Assembly: GCA_934589665.1 (NCBI GenBank)
Contig: CAKTOJ010000001.1
Span: 15,721-79,720, forward strand
DNA from: an uncultured Oscillospiraceae bacterium
GTDB taxonomy: Bacteria; Bacillota; Clostridia; Oscillospirales; Oscillospiraceae
Direction of reading: 5' to 3'
Length of the DNA stretch: 64,000 nucleotides
A program made the translations under genes and the position numbers. The first letter of the stretch is position 1; the number at the start of each line of letters is the position of its first letter. Below, in pieces: positions 16,034 through 24,916 of the stretch. A model generated the notes under the pieces. It searched no databases, was not told the DNA's origin, and saw nothing but the letters and a program-made list of their open reading frames with translations.

Positions 16034-18484
16034 ATGCGATCGAAGCAAAATATGGTGAAAACGGGAAGCTGGCTGACTGCGGCGGCATGGCTGGCGCTGG
16101 CGGTGCTGGGACTGCTGCATTTTGCCGGGATGGGCAGAAAATGGATGGCGCTGCTCTCCGGCGCGGGCATCATTGTGATGCTTTTGCGCGGGGACCGCAA
16201 ACGGCTGTGGAACGCCCCTTCCCTGCTGCTGCTTGGCTACGCGGCGTGGTCATGGCTGACGATTTTCTGGGCGATGTCCGGTAAGTTCCACCTGCGGGAG
16301 GGCTCGAAGATCCTCGTTGCGGTGTTTTTCTTTCTGCTCGTTGCATTGCACAGGCGCATGGACGGCGTGTTCGCGCGGCGCGTGATGAGCGTGATTGCGG
16401 GGCTCTCCGCGTTTTTCGCGTTCATGAGCGTGGAGGCGGCGTCCACGGGCGTTTGCAGGACGCTGCTCGGACAGGTGCTGTCGATGAACACGGAGAAGAT
16501 GGCGTTCTCCAACAGCCGCCTGAGCGGCATTTTCGGCAACTCCAACATCGAGTCGTCGATCTTCGCCATCGGCATCTTCTGTGCCGTCGCGCTGGTATGC
16601 GGGGCGGAGGAAAAATGGCAGAAAGGGCTTTGGGCGGCCGCGCTGTCGGTCAGCGCGTTCGCCTTCCTGTTGGTGTTCAGCATGGGCGCGATGCTCTGCT
16701 TTGCACTGGCGGTGATCGCTTATCTGATTTTTGCGGGCCGGGGACGCAGCGCGGCGCTGCTGCGCATGGTCGAGGCGGCTGTGCCGGCGTTTGGCGGCGG
16801 TATTCTGGCGGGCTGGCTGTTCGGAAACGGGCGGGGCGGTCTGGTTTTTCCGCTGATGCTGGCGTGTGCGGCGGTGACGGCAGCGCTGGAGCTGCTGGCC
16901 GCGGAGCGGCTTTCCGCGCCGCTGGAGAGGCACCAGGGGCTGACCTTCGGACTGATCCTTGCCGTGCTGGCCTGTGCGGTGCTCTACGGCGCTGCGGCGC
17001 TGCGCATGACGGCGCCGTATACCTTCGGCGGCAGCTTTGAACGCAGCCTGCCGCTCTCGCCGGGAGCGCATACGGTGCAGATCGACGCGGATGAGGGCGT
17101 TTATCTCCGCGTCTACACCGTCAATGAGGCACAGGTGATGCTCGGCGGCACAGATGATCTTTTCAACGGTCCGGTTGAGGAGAATATCTCATTCGAGGTG
17201 GCGGAGGATGCGGAGCTCTGCTTCTTCTCCTTCTGGACGGACACGGAGCACACCCAGGTGCGCAGCGTGACGGTCGATGGGAATACGGAGCTGCCGCTGC
17301 GCTACAAGCTGCTGCCCGACTTCGCGGCCAACCGTATTCAGTGGCTGTCGCTGAGCACCTCGGCGGTCCAGCGGCGGGTGTACCGCGAGGACGCGGTAAA
17401 GCTCTGGAAGCGCAGTCCAATTGCCGGAAGCGGCGTCGGCGCGTTTGAGACGGGCATATCCTCCGTGCAGGAGTATCCCTACGAATCCAAATACGTCCAC
17501 CAGCATTATTTGCAGGTTCTGCTTGAGGACGGCGTGATCGGCCTTGCGCTTTACGCCGGCGCGCTGGCGGCGCTGGTCGCCGTGCTCTGGAAAAAGCGGA
17601 AGCAGGATCAGGAGAGCGGCTTTTACTGGCTCTACCCCGCCCTGTGCGCGGAGTTTGTGATGAACGGCGCACAGATGTGCTGGGACGTTTCCATGTCGAT
17701 GATCATTTTCCTGTGCATGACCTATGCGCTCTACGGCCTGATCGTCGGCGCATTGGCCGAGCCGTTCCAGGAAAAGGCCGCGGCGGCCGAAGAGAGCGGC
17801 GCAAAGAAGAAAAAGACAGCGGCGAAGAAGCACGACCTCTCGCTTTCTGCGCGCAATGCGGGCGTCGTCTTTACGGCGGTCGTGCTGGTGACGCTGGCGG
17901 GCAATCTGCTGGCGGCGGCGGAAATGGATGCGCCCGCTGATTCGGGCGATGAGTTTTTGCAGCATTTGAGCACGGCGGCAAAGCTGGACCTCTACGAGCA
18001 CAACGACGCCAAGCTTTCCTATATCATCGGCTCGCTGGAGGTCGGGGACGGCCACCGCGCGCAGGCAGACAAGTATGCCGCGGAGCTCTCGAAGGTGCAG
18101 AGCAACAGCATCCCCGTGTATCTGGTGCGCTATTATCTGAGAACAGAGCAGTACGGTGCGGCCATTGATGAGGCCATCCTCGGCGCAGCGTATTCCGCTT
18201 CAGACAGCGATACGTGGAAGAACTGCTGCACGCAGCTCGGACAGGCATTCTTCGCTGATGCGGCTGCCTCTCCCCTGCTCTCGCAGCTTGGGGAGCTGAT
18301 GCCGAAGCTGACCGCCTACCGCGAAGCGCTGGAGAGCCACAACGCGTCCGCACTGCAGCCGGTGGAGCTGGACGAGAGCGCGCAGGCGTTCTTTGATGAG
18401 ATCGCGGCGCTGGAGGCCTGCGGAGAGGATGAGACGCAGTTCCTCGCCGTGCTGACAGAGTATGCGCAGAGCGGAAACGCCTGA
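16034..18484 (+). CDS. O-antigen ligase / polymerase-like membrane protein (Wzy_C family)
   Basis: A protein of about 816 aa with ten or more membrane helices in two groups, around residues 15-320 and 500-640. A large extracellular loop lies between them, holding the family segment GSGVGAFETG followed by an HQHYLQVLLEDG motif, as in WaaL/Wzy_C-type proteins that transfer or polymerise lipid-linked glycans. The C-terminal 200 residues are soluble, helical and tetratricopeptide-like in feel (alternating Ala/Tyr/Leu). I prefer the ATG at 16034, with AGGCGG 6 bases upstream, to the one at 16013, which is only about 8 bases from the predicted transcription start. It is monocistronic, outside the main polysaccharide operon. 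Confidence 0.8.
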   Translation: MRSKQNMVKTGSWLTAAAWLALAVLGLLHFAGMGRKWMALLSGAGIIVMLLRGDRKRLWNAPSLLLLGYAAWSWLTIFWAMSGKFHLREGSKILVAVFFFLLVALHRRMDGVFARRVMSVIAGLSAFFAFMSVEAASTGVCRTLLGQVLSMNTEKMAFSNSRLSGIFGNSNIESSIFAIGIFCAVALVCGAEEKWQKGLWAAALSVSAFAFLLVFSMGAMLCFALAVIAYLIFAGRGRSAALLRMVEAAVPAFGGGILAGWLFGNGRGGLVFPLMLACAAVTAALELLAAERLSAPLERHQGLTFGLILAVLACAVLYGAAALRMTAPYTFGGSFERSLPLSPGAHTVQIDADEGVYLRVYTVNEAQVMLGGTDDLFNGPVEENISFEVAEDAELCFFSFWTDTEHTQVRSVTVDGNTELPLRYKLLPDFAANRIQWLSLSTSAVQRRVYREDAVKLWKRSPIAGSGVGAFETGISSVQEYPYESKYVHQHYLQVLLEDGVIGLALYAGALAALVAVLWKKRKQDQESGFYWLYPALCAEFVMNGAQMCWDVSMSMIIFLCMTYALYGLIVGALAEPFQEKAAAAEESGAKKKKTAAKKHDLSLSARNAGVVFTAVVLVTLAGNLLAAAEMDAPADSGDEFLQHLSTAAKLDLYEHNDAKLSYIIGSLEVGDGHRAQADKYAAELSKVQSNSIPVYLVRYYLRTEQYGAAIDEAILGAAYSASDSDTWKNCCTQLGQAFFADAAASPLLSQLGELMPKLTAYREALESHNASALQPVELDESAQAFFDEIAALEACGEDETQFLAVLTEYAQSGNA

Positions 18485-18504
18485 AAACAACAGAAAACAG
18501 GATG

Positions 18505-18541
18505 AAAGCATCCGCGGACATAGGTCCGCGGATGCTTTTTT
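18505..18541 (+). terminator. Rho-independent terminator
   Basis: A 15-bp perfect stem (18505-18519 with 18524-18538) around GCATCCGCGGA is followed by T residues. It closes the ligase-like gene. Confidence 0.9.
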
Positions 18542-18561
18542 GTCTCATGTGAGTTTTGTCC
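18542..18561. repeat. CTCAYGTGAG palindrome, copy 1 (phage block 1)
   Basis: GTCTCATGTGAGTTTTGTCC is an imperfect copy of the palindrome family found at six other places in the second phage block. It lies between the terminator and the portal gene and marks the left edge of phage-like sequence. Confidence 0.6.
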
Positions 18562-18667
18562 GACCTATGTCGTATTTCTGGAAATATGACAGAAGATGAA
18601 ACAGAAGACCGCGCGCAGGGAAAGCCTTACACTGAAAATAGAACATTTGAGTAAAGGAGGCTCCTTC

Positions 18668-19924
18668 TTGAAACAGGACATCATTTGTGCCGGCGTTCCG
18701 GACGCGCAGGCACTCGGTACGGCAGTGGGCGAATTCCTGCGCACGGTGCGCCCCGAGCGGCAGCGGCTTTACGACTACTACCGGGGAGAACAGGGCGTCA
18801 ACAAGGGGGAAACGGTGCGCGGACGGCCCGACAACCGCCTGCGTGCGCCCTTCCCCCGCTACATCACCGAGGTGCACACGGGCTACTTCCTCGGCCTGCC
18901 ACCGACCGTCGCCTACGGCGGCGCGGCGGGAGGGCGCTATACGCAGCTCAGCCGCACGCTGGGGCTGCCGCACCTCTATTTCGACATCGGACGCGATATG
19001 AGCATCTGCGGCGCGGGCTTCGTGCTTGTGTGGGTGGAGCGGGCGGGCATCCGCGCCTGCCGCTGCGATCCGTGTGACTGCTTTGTGCTCCGGTCGGGAG
19101 AGGCCGGCGCGCCCATGGTGGGCGCGGTGCGATTGTTTGCGGGGACGGAGGGCGGGACGAAGGGCGTCCTTTATACGCCGGAGCGGCTCATTCCCTTTGC
19201 GTGGGACGGTGGAGGCGTCACGCTGGGAACGGCGGAGCAGAACCTTCTCCACACCATTCCCCTGCTGCCGTTTTACAACAACTGTCAGGGCTGCGGCGAC
19301 TTTGAGATGGTCACGGGGCTGGTGGACGCCTACAATATTCTCCTCTCCGGCGCGCTGGACGACATGCAGTCCGTGGCCAATGCCTTCCTCGCGCTCTATG
19401 GCATGCAGGGCACGACGCAGGGCGACATCGACAAGGCCAACCGCACCCGTATTCTGGCGCTGAGCGAGGGCGGGCGCGCGGAATTCGTGGTGAAGAACCT
19501 CAACCACGAGGCGCTCGGCCAGCTGGAGGTCAATCTGCGCCGCAGCATTCTGCAGCTGTCCATGACGCCCGACCTGTGTGACGAGCACTTCGCGGGCAAC
19601 AGCTCCGGCGTGGCATTGCAGTATAAGCTATGGGGCATCGAGCAGGTGCGCGCCGCCAAGGAAAGAACCTTTACAGATGGCGTGCGCGCGCTGCTGGCCG
19701 TGCTGACGGAGGGCGAGCGCCTGTTCGGCGGCGCGGCCGATCTGACGGGCGGCGAGGTGACGTTCTATAAGAACCTGCCGCAGGACAACGCGGCGCTGGC
19801 GGAAACGCTGCTCTCCCTCTCCCCCGTGCTCTCCACGCGGACCATTCTGGAGAATCTGCCGTGGGTGGCGGACGTGCAGGAGGAGCTGCGGCGCAAGGCC
19901 GCGGAAACAGAAGAAACGGAATAA
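18668..19924 (+). CDS. Phage portal protein (SPP1 gp6-like)
   Basis: A 418-aa protein of the SPP1 gp6 portal family, the dodecameric ring at the capsid vertex through which DNA is pumped. Family-like features are the N-terminal YDYYRGEQ segment, the NRLRAPFPRYITEVHTGYFLG stretch and DAYNILLSGALDDMQSVANAFLALYG. A Ser/Gly-rich NSSGVALQYKL segment precedes the clip/crown helices. AAAGGAGG at 18653-18660 points to a TTG start at 18668. The ATG at 18596 has no ribosome binding site. Normally a portal is followed by scaffold and capsid genes. Here only a short scaffold follows, and the capsid gene is 36 kb away. Confidence 0.85.
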   Translation: MKQDIICAGVPDAQALGTAVGEFLRTVRPERQRLYDYYRGEQGVNKGETVRGRPDNRLRAPFPRYITEVHTGYFLGLPPTVAYGGAAGGRYTQLSRTLGLPHLYFDIGRDMSICGAGFVLVWVERAGIRACRCDPCDCFVLRSGEAGAPMVGAVRLFAGTEGGTKGVLYTPERLIPFAWDGGGVTLGTAEQNLLHTIPLLPFYNNCQGCGDFEMVTGLVDAYNILLSGALDDMQSVANAFLALYGMQGTTQGDIDKANRTRILALSEGGRAEFVVKNLNHEALGQLEVNLRRSILQLSMTPDLCDEHFAGNSSGVALQYKLWGIEQVRAAKERTFTDGVRALLAVLTEGERLFGGAADLTGGEVTFYKNLPQDNAALAETLLSLSPVLSTRTILENLPWVADVQEELRRKAAETEETE

Positions 19925-19940
19925 TGGAAAGGAGTAAGGC

Positions 19941-20231
19941 ATGACAGACGAGGAAAAGAAGGAATTGGAGGAGCTGCGCGCCGAGAAGCACAATCGCGAG
20001 CAGACAGAGCGCGCCCGCGCCGCGTTGAGCACGGCAGGCGTGAGCGAAAGCTTTGCCGCCCTGCTCATCGGCGGCGACGATGCGGATACGGACAAACGCG
20101 TGCAGGATTTCTGCGCGGCGTATCAGTCTTCGCTGACAAGGGACATCCAGAAGCGGCTGCCCGAGCAGCCGCCTACCATCACCGCGCCGATGCCGCAGCG
20201 CCCGAAGCGCGGCATCCAGCGCATTCGATAA
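19941..20231 (+). CDS. Short phage scaffold-like protein (DUF4355-like)
   Basis: A 96-aa, highly charged protein beginning with a coiled-coil EEKKELEELRAEKHNREQ stretch, then the GVSESFAALLIGGDDADTDKRV segment characteristic of DUF4355-type scaffold proteins that guide capsid assembly. It is shorter than usual family members, which approach 200 aa, so the C-terminal capsid-binding part may be reduced. Spacing to the portal stop is 16 bases with GGAG upstream. The capsid gene expected next is absent here. Confidence 0.7.
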   Translation: MTDEEKKELEELRAEKHNREQTERARAALSTAGVSESFAALLIGGDDADTDKRVQDFCAAYQSSLTRDIQKRLPEQPPTITAPMPQRPKRGIQRIR

Positions 20232-20244
20232 GGAGGAGAGCGAA

Positions 20245-21318
20245 TTGAGCTTACAGGGCTTTTATACCACGCAGGGGCTTGCGCTGGCGGCAAAGATCGC
20301 GGCGGGAACAAAGCTGACGGTGACCAAGGTCACGGCGGGCAGCGGCACAACGGCGGCGGGCGATAGCATGCTGGCCGGGACAAAGCAGACGCTGACCGTG
20401 GGCGGGGCGGAGGCGAGCGGGCAGACCGCCGCCCTCCCCGTGACGCTGGCCGAGGCGAAGGCGGCTGCCTCCTACATGCTTACCGAGCTGGGCGTTTATG
20501 CCAGCGACCCCGACGCGGGTGAGATCCTCTATCAGGTGTTCCGCCTTGACGAGGCGCGCGCCATCACGGCGGGCGGCGAGAATGTATACCGCTTCTATCT
20601 TCGGGAGACGGCAGGTGCGGCGGGCGTGACAGTGACCTGCTCGAGCGCGGGATTGCTTGTGGACGAGGATCTTGCACCCACGCGCAGCAAGGTGCTGGCG
20701 CAAAGCGCGCTGCCGCGTGCGGTGACGGTATCGGCGGAAGAGCTGAGAGCATACATGCTCTCGCTCCCCCGCATGCTGACGGAAAAGCTGACGATCAACG
20801 TCACCGGCACGACCACGGACCTCATCTGGATCGAGGGCTTTTACGGGCCGGGCAGCATCGAAATCGCGGGCACGGCGGGCAGCACGAACCTGAACGGCGG
20901 CGTTCTGGTGCTCGGCTGCGCGGTGATGGTTTACATCCACCATTGCAACATCCGGCCGAGCAGCGAAAGCACATCGCGCTGTGTCCGGGTGCAGAATTCG
21001 TCCGGCTGCGTCTGGCTTACGCAGTGCCAGCTGATCGGAAACGGAAGCTCCCGCGGCTTTGACAGCTCGTATTCCGCGACCGCGCATCTTGAGTACGTTG
21101 CCCTGACGAACCATCAGATCGCCGTGCTTGCGGGACAGAGCTCGGTCATCAGCGTTGCCGTGAGCGATGAGACGCAGCCCTCCGGCAACAGCATCGGCGC
21201 CTATGTATGGTGGGGCGGGATCATTCTGCTGGCAGCCAAAGCGCCGGAGCTGCTCGGCGGCACGTCCAACGTAAAATCCGGCGGTATCATTGCAAAGGCT
21301 GACGGCACGCTGCTGTAA
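20245..21318 (+). CDS. Phage tail-collar fibre protein
   Basis: A 357-aa protein. The first 140 residues match the tail-collar fibre N-terminal domain (TTQGLALAAKIAAGTKLTVT, then a TELGVYASDP strand), which anchors fibres to a baseplate. The rest is beta-rich with many Gly/Ser/Asn residues and looks like a right-handed beta-helix receptor-binding part. The start is TTG at 20245 with AAGGAGGAG 7 bases upstream. Only 13 bases separate it from the scaffold gene, although these two genes lie at opposite ends of a normal structural operon. Confidence 0.8.
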   Translation: MSLQGFYTTQGLALAAKIAAGTKLTVTKVTAGSGTTAAGDSMLAGTKQTLTVGGAEASGQTAALPVTLAEAKAAASYMLTELGVYASDPDAGEILYQVFRLDEARAITAGGENVYRFYLRETAGAAGVTVTCSSAGLLVDEDLAPTRSKVLAQSALPRAVTVSAEELRAYMLSLPRMLTEKLTINVTGTTTDLIWIEGFYGPGSIEIAGTAGSTNLNGGVLVLGCAVMVYIHHCNIRPSSESTSRCVRVQNSSGCVWLTQCQLIGNGSSRGFDSSYSATAHLEYVALTNHQIAVLAGQSSVISVAVSDETQPSGNSIGAYVWWGGIILLAAKAPELLGGTSNVKSGGIIAKADGTLL

Positions 21319-21330
21319 GGAGGGAACGAA

Positions 21331-21594
21331 ATGACGCTGTATCTTTATCAGATCGGAACAAATGTGCCCGTGCTGACCATTGAAAATGTGCTTAGCTACA
21401 CGGCGGACGCGGTGACGACGGCAGACGGCGCGGTGTACGCGCCGTTGGCGGCGGATTGCGAGCTTTCGGGCAAGGCGGACTGCTCGGAGACGCTGCGCGC
21501 GGACCATCGCGAGGAGCATCCCGACGAGGGCACGCGCCTTGACGAGCTGGAGATGCTGGTGGCGGAGCTGCTGTTTGGAGGTGAGGGCGAGTGA
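21331..21594 (+). CDS. Small phage protein after the tail fibre, unknown
   Basis: An 87-aa acidic protein (MTLYLYQIGTNVPVLTIE start; helical, Glu-rich C-terminus DELEMLVAELLFGGEGE). AAGGAGG stands 8 bases before the ATG. Proteins of this kind commonly follow fibre genes in Clostridia prophages, but I cannot name a function. Its stop overlaps the next small gene in a GTGA junction. Confidence 0.65.
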   Translation: MTLYLYQIGTNVPVLTIENVLSYTADAVTTADGAVYAPLAADCELSGKADCSETLRADHREEHPDEGTRLDELEMLVAELLFGGEGE

Positions 21595-21731
21595 CGCTGG
21601 CAATGAGGCTGCTGCTGCGCGTGGTGCAGCGCCGCGTGAGCGCGGGTGAGACGCTGGAGGCGGTGCTGGCGGACTATCCGAAGCTTTCGCAGGCTGAACG
21701 CGAGGCGGTCCGCGCGAGAGTACAGGGGTAA
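21591..21731 (+). CDS. 46-aa small phage protein, GTG start
   Basis: A 46-aa basic helical protein (start TLAMRLLLRVVQRRVSAG, end AVRARVQG). Its GTG start overlaps the previous stop by 4 bases, with GGAGGTGAGG just upstream, and a terminator lies 7 bases after the stop. The overlap, ribosome binding site and terminator make it a credible gene. It resembles the XkdX-like slot after the fibre gene in position only. Confidence 0.65.
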   Translation: MTLAMRLLLRVVQRRVSAGETLEAVLADYPKLSQAEREAVRARVQG

Positions 21732-21737
21732 GAGGGG

Positions 21738-21774
21738 AAATTCCCATCCGGCAAGAGCCGGATGGGAATTTTTT
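21738..21774 (+). terminator. Rho-independent terminator ending phage block 1
   Basis: A 15-bp perfect stem (21738-21752 with 21757-21771), loop AAGA, is followed by T residues. It marks the right edge of the first phage block. Confidence 0.92.
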
Positions 21775-21783
21775 CGGGCTATG

Positions 21784-21837
21784 TTGCGCCTGAACGAAAA
21801 GCTTGTTATACTATAACTATTATTATCATGCTTTTCG
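21784..21837 (+). promoter_or_regulatory. Promoter of the asnB-like gene with flanking inverted repeat
   Basis: TTGCGC (21784-21789), a 17-bp spacer and TATACT (21807-21812). CGAAAAGC (21795-21802), in the spacer, is repeated inverted as GCTTTTCG (21830-21837). This could be an operator straddling the start. Confidence 0.6.
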
Positions 21838-21861
21838 CAGAAACTTGGGGGAATGGTGTGT

Positions 21862-23754
21862 ATGTGTGGGATCGCGGGATTTTGCAATTTCTCCGGTGAC
21901 CGGGTGGAAAATATCGAGCGCATGAAGCGCCGAATGCTGCACCGGGGGCCAGACGCCGGAGGAACCTACCTCTCGGAGGATGGCTGTGTAGCGCTGGGAC
22001 ACCGGCGCCTTTCCATTGTGGACCTGTCTGAAGCAGGTGCGCAGCCTATGACCTCGCACAGCGGACGGTATGTTCTGACCTACAACGGTGAGATTTACAA
22101 TTACAAAAGGCTGGCGGAAAAACTGCTGTCGGACGGACGGGTGGAGCGCTTTAATGGCACCTCAGACACTGAGGTGCTGCTGGAGGCATTTGAAGCCTAC
22201 GGGCTGGAGCAGACGCTTGCGCAGTGCAAGGGCATGTTCGCCATTGCACTTTATGATAAACAGGAGCGGGAACTTATTCTGGTGCGTGACCGCGTGGGAG
22301 AGAAGCCGCTGTATTACGGAATGGTAAACGGGAGCTTTGTCTTTGCTTCTGAGCTGGGCTGCATTACAGCGCTGGAAGGTTTCCAAAATCCGATTGACCG
22401 CCGGGCGCTGAATCTTTACTTTACCTACGGCTATATTCCGGCACCCTGGTCCATTTATGAGGGTATCTATAAACTGGAGCCGGGGACGGTGCTGCGGATT
22501 CATGCGCCGTTCCGCGAATGGAAATGCACCGCCTACTGGAGTATGCGGGATGCGGCCAGAAAGGGAGAACAGCAGCCGTTTCCGGGCGATGAGATCGAGG
22601 CGGCGGATGAGCTGGAGCGCTTGCTCAAGGCATCAATCGCCGATCAGATGGTAGCGGATGTGCCGGTGGGCGCGTTTCTCTCTGCAGGGATCGACAGCAG
22701 CACGGTGGTGGCGTTAATGCAGTCGCTGCATCATGGGAAGGTTCGCAGCTTTACCATCGGCATGGAGGACAAGGACTATAACGAAGCGGTTTACGCCAAG
22801 GAAATTGCCCGGCATCTGGGCACGGAGCACACAGAACTCTACATCACCGAGCAGGACGCCAAAGCGGTGATTCCCAAGCTGGGGACGATGTTCGGCGAAC
22901 CCTTTGCAGATTCCTCGCAGATTCCGACCTATCTGGTGAGCAAAATGACGAGGGAGCACGTTACCGTCTCGCTCAGCGGAGACGGCGGAGACGAGCTGTT
23001 CTGCGGATACGGAACATACCGGTCGATTGAGCGCATCTGGAATCAGATAAAAAGCGTGCCGTATGGCCTGAGAGCGCCGGTGAGTGCGCTGGTGCTGCAC
23101 AGTCCGCTCCGTAGGGTTCCGGCCCTGCGGATTAAGGGAACGCTGCTTGGCGCCAGTGGGCCGGCCGATCTTTATAACCGTTCACATCAAGGTGATCCAC
23201 GCATTCGGAATATCGGCCTGTGCCGGGAGACACGGCCTTGTGCATGCAGCGAGTACCCGGAATGGTATTTGCGGGAGACGAATCATAATATTATGTTGAT
23301 GGATATGCTGATGTATCATCCGGATGATATTTTAGTCAAGGTGGACCGGACGGCGATGGCGGTTTCACTGGAAACACGCGTCCCCATGCTCGACCGCGAT
23401 CTGGTGGAGTTTGCCTGGTCACTGCCCATTGATGAGCTGCGCGGACAGGGCCTTGGGAAAAAAGTTTTGCGGAATGTGCTTTACCGACATGTGCCCAGAG
23501 AGCTGATGGAACGGCCCAAAAAGGGCTTCTCGATTCCGCTGGCGAAGTGGCTGCTTGAGCCATCTTTGCGGCAGTGGGCGGAGGCACTGCTTGACCGGGA
23601 GCGCATCCGGCGCCAGGGCTTTCTGGACACGGAGATTGTATGCTCGTTGTGGAACGATTTTACGCAGCGGGGCCGGTGGTGCCCGCAAATCTGGTACATC
23701 CTGATGTTTCAGGCGTGGCTGGAGGATTGTGCGGTGCAGGCTGTACGCGTGTGA
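21862..23754 (+). CDS. asnB: Glutamine-hydrolysing asparagine synthase-like amidotransferase
   Basis: A 630-aa class II amidotransferase. The start is the ATG at 21862 because the mature enzyme needs Cys2 as N-terminal nucleophile (MCGIAGF); the ATG three codons earlier would bury it. The glutaminase domain includes HRRLSIVDLS, NGEIYNY and the DTEVLL segment. The synthetase domain carries the P-loop-like LSAGIDSST near residue 270 and LSGDGGDELFCGYG. It faces a surface-polysaccharide operon. In such loci AsnB homologues (for example WbpS) amidate uronic acids, and UDP-GalNAcA enzymes are present at 42.7-45.0 kb. Ordinary asparagine synthesis remains possible. Confidence 0.9.
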   Translation: MCGIAGFCNFSGDRVENIERMKRRMLHRGPDAGGTYLSEDGCVALGHRRLSIVDLSEAGAQPMTSHSGRYVLTYNGEIYNYKRLAEKLLSDGRVERFNGTSDTEVLLEAFEAYGLEQTLAQCKGMFAIALYDKQERELILVRDRVGEKPLYYGMVNGSFVFASELGCITALEGFQNPIDRRALNLYFTYGYIPAPWSIYEGIYKLEPGTVLRIHAPFREWKCTAYWSMRDAARKGEQQPFPGDEIEAADELERLLKASIADQMVADVPVGAFLSAGIDSSTVVALMQSLHHGKVRSFTIGMEDKDYNEAVYAKEIARHLGTEHTELYITEQDAKAVIPKLGTMFGEPFADSSQIPTYLVSKMTREHVTVSLSGDGGDELFCGYGTYRSIERIWNQIKSVPYGLRAPVSALVLHSPLRRVPALRIKGTLLGASGPADLYNRSHQGDPRIRNIGLCRETRPCACSEYPEWYLRETNHNIMLMDMLMYHPDDILVKVDRTAMAVSLETRVPMLDRDLVEFAWSLPIDELRGQGLGKKVLRNVLYRHVPRELMERPKKGFSIPLAKWLLEPSLRQWAEALLDRERIRRQGFLDTEIVCSLWNDFTQRGRWCPQIWYILMFQAWLEDCAVQAVRV

Positions 23755-23771
23755 GCAGCGAATAAAGCAAG

Positions 23772-23808
23772 AACAGAGGGGGCATCCGGTGGGATGCCCC
23801 CTCTGTTT
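23772..23808. terminator. Bidirectional terminator between asnB and the polysaccharide operon
   Basis: A 16-bp perfect stem (23772-23787 with 23792-23807) carries a GGTG loop. It lies between converging genes and can serve both strands, though the T-runs are short. Confidence 0.8.
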
Positions 23809-23824
23809 AATGGAGCGGCAAAAA

Positions 23825-24904
23825 TCAGTCCTGCTCGGTGAAGATTGCGTCGTAGTCATAGCTTGTATAGAATTCGCGTTCCTGCCGGCAGTATTCCTCG
23901 TAGTTCTCTGCGGTCAGCTCACCGTGTCCCTCATGCACCCATTGCAGGATCTGCGAGTTGACCCATTCCCCGTAGTGGTTTGCATCCTTATAATTATCGA
24001 AATTGCAGATGACGTCGGTATCCAGAAAGAAGGAAAAGAGGCGGATGTTTTCGTAGGGCAGCATGAGCTCGATGGCGTATTTTTCCGCGTCGAGATATTG
24101 CCCCAAATTACCGTACTGATGAACGCTGTCCCAAAAAAGGATGCTGTAGGGCGTAAAGAACAGATAGAACTCCGTATCAGGATAGGCGGCGGCCAGCGTT
24201 GTGATGTTCTGTGTGACGGTTTCATAGACGGTTTCCCGGTCAGCATCGGAGAACGATATCGTTGTTGAAGCCTTTTGCGGACGGGAATAACCTGAAAGGA
24301 GCGCTTCTTTGCCGAAGGTGCGGCCGGCCATCCAGTTATTATAGGCGTCAAAGGTCGTGGTTTTGCTGCCGCCTCGTGTATAGGAGATGGTATAAATAGT
24401 TTCGTTGAATAAAACAGACTTGTTAAAGAGGTATTTGACGTCGTTGTACGGCTTGCCGTCGTAGAGGTAATCCGGATAAAAGTCTGCCTCGTACCGTGAC
24501 CAGTCTGCCGGATTCATAAGCATGCCGTAGTCCAGCCCGCGCACGACCATGCGGGTATGCGGATGCGTTTTGAGCGCGCGTGTCAGGTTTTCATTGATCT
24601 CCTTGTAGCCGCCTCCGGAAAAAGGCACCTTGATCGCGTTTGTGCCGAAGAGTGCGTCCAGCTCTGAAGTCTTGAAATTCTGCGTCATTGAGGTGCCGGT
24701 GATGATGGCGTCGTAGTCAAAGTGCTTCCCGATGCCGTCGTTCTGGTAGCGCTCGTTGTAAATGCGGTATTGCAGCGCTTTAAGCGGCTTGTGGTAGTGA
24801 AAATACGGATCGACCACAGCTGTCAGGCCGCCGAGAAGCGTCAGCAGGCCGAGAAACAGCGATAGAAAGGTGAAAAAGCAAGCCTTGTTTGATGGTTTCC
24901 TCAT
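23825..24904 (-). CDS. SGNH-type hydrolase-like protein, partner of the MBOAT acyltransferase
   Basis: A 359-aa protein with one N-terminal membrane anchor (about 8-31) and an extracellular SGNH-like domain. The block I GTSMT at 70-74 gives Ser72, and DANH near residue 307-310 supplies Asp and His. This matches the AlgX/AlgJ/DltD-like proteins that complete acetyl transfer to a polysaccharide outside the membrane. It lies 12 bases downstream of the MBOAT gene and is the last gene of the long operon. O-acetylation of the exported glycan is the likely role. Confidence 0.8.
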   Translation of the reverse strand: MRKPSNKACFFTFLSLFLGLLTLLGGLTAVVDPYFHYHKPLKALQYRIYNERYQNDGIGKHFDYDAIITGTSMTQNFKTSELDALFGTNAIKVPFSGGGYKEINENLTRALKTHPHTRMVVRGLDYGMLMNPADWSRYEADFYPDYLYDGKPYNDVKYLFNKSVLFNETIYTISYTRGGSKTTTFDAYNNWMAGRTFGKEALLSGYSRPQKASTTISFSDADRETVYETVTQNITTLAAAYPDTEFYLFFTPYSILFWDSVHQYGNLGQYLDAEKYAIELMLPYENIRLFSFFLDTDVICNFDNYKDANHYGEWVNSQILQWVHEGHGELTAENYEEYCRQEREFYTSYDYDAIFTEQD

Positions 24905-24916
24905 GCTCCGGCCTCC

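Noticed and set aside
21732-21861. Prophage attachment site at the right end of phage block 1
   Set aside because: No direct repeat shared with 18.5 kb or 49.8 kb, no tRNA end and no integrase gene was found. Only a terminator and the asnB promoter lie here.
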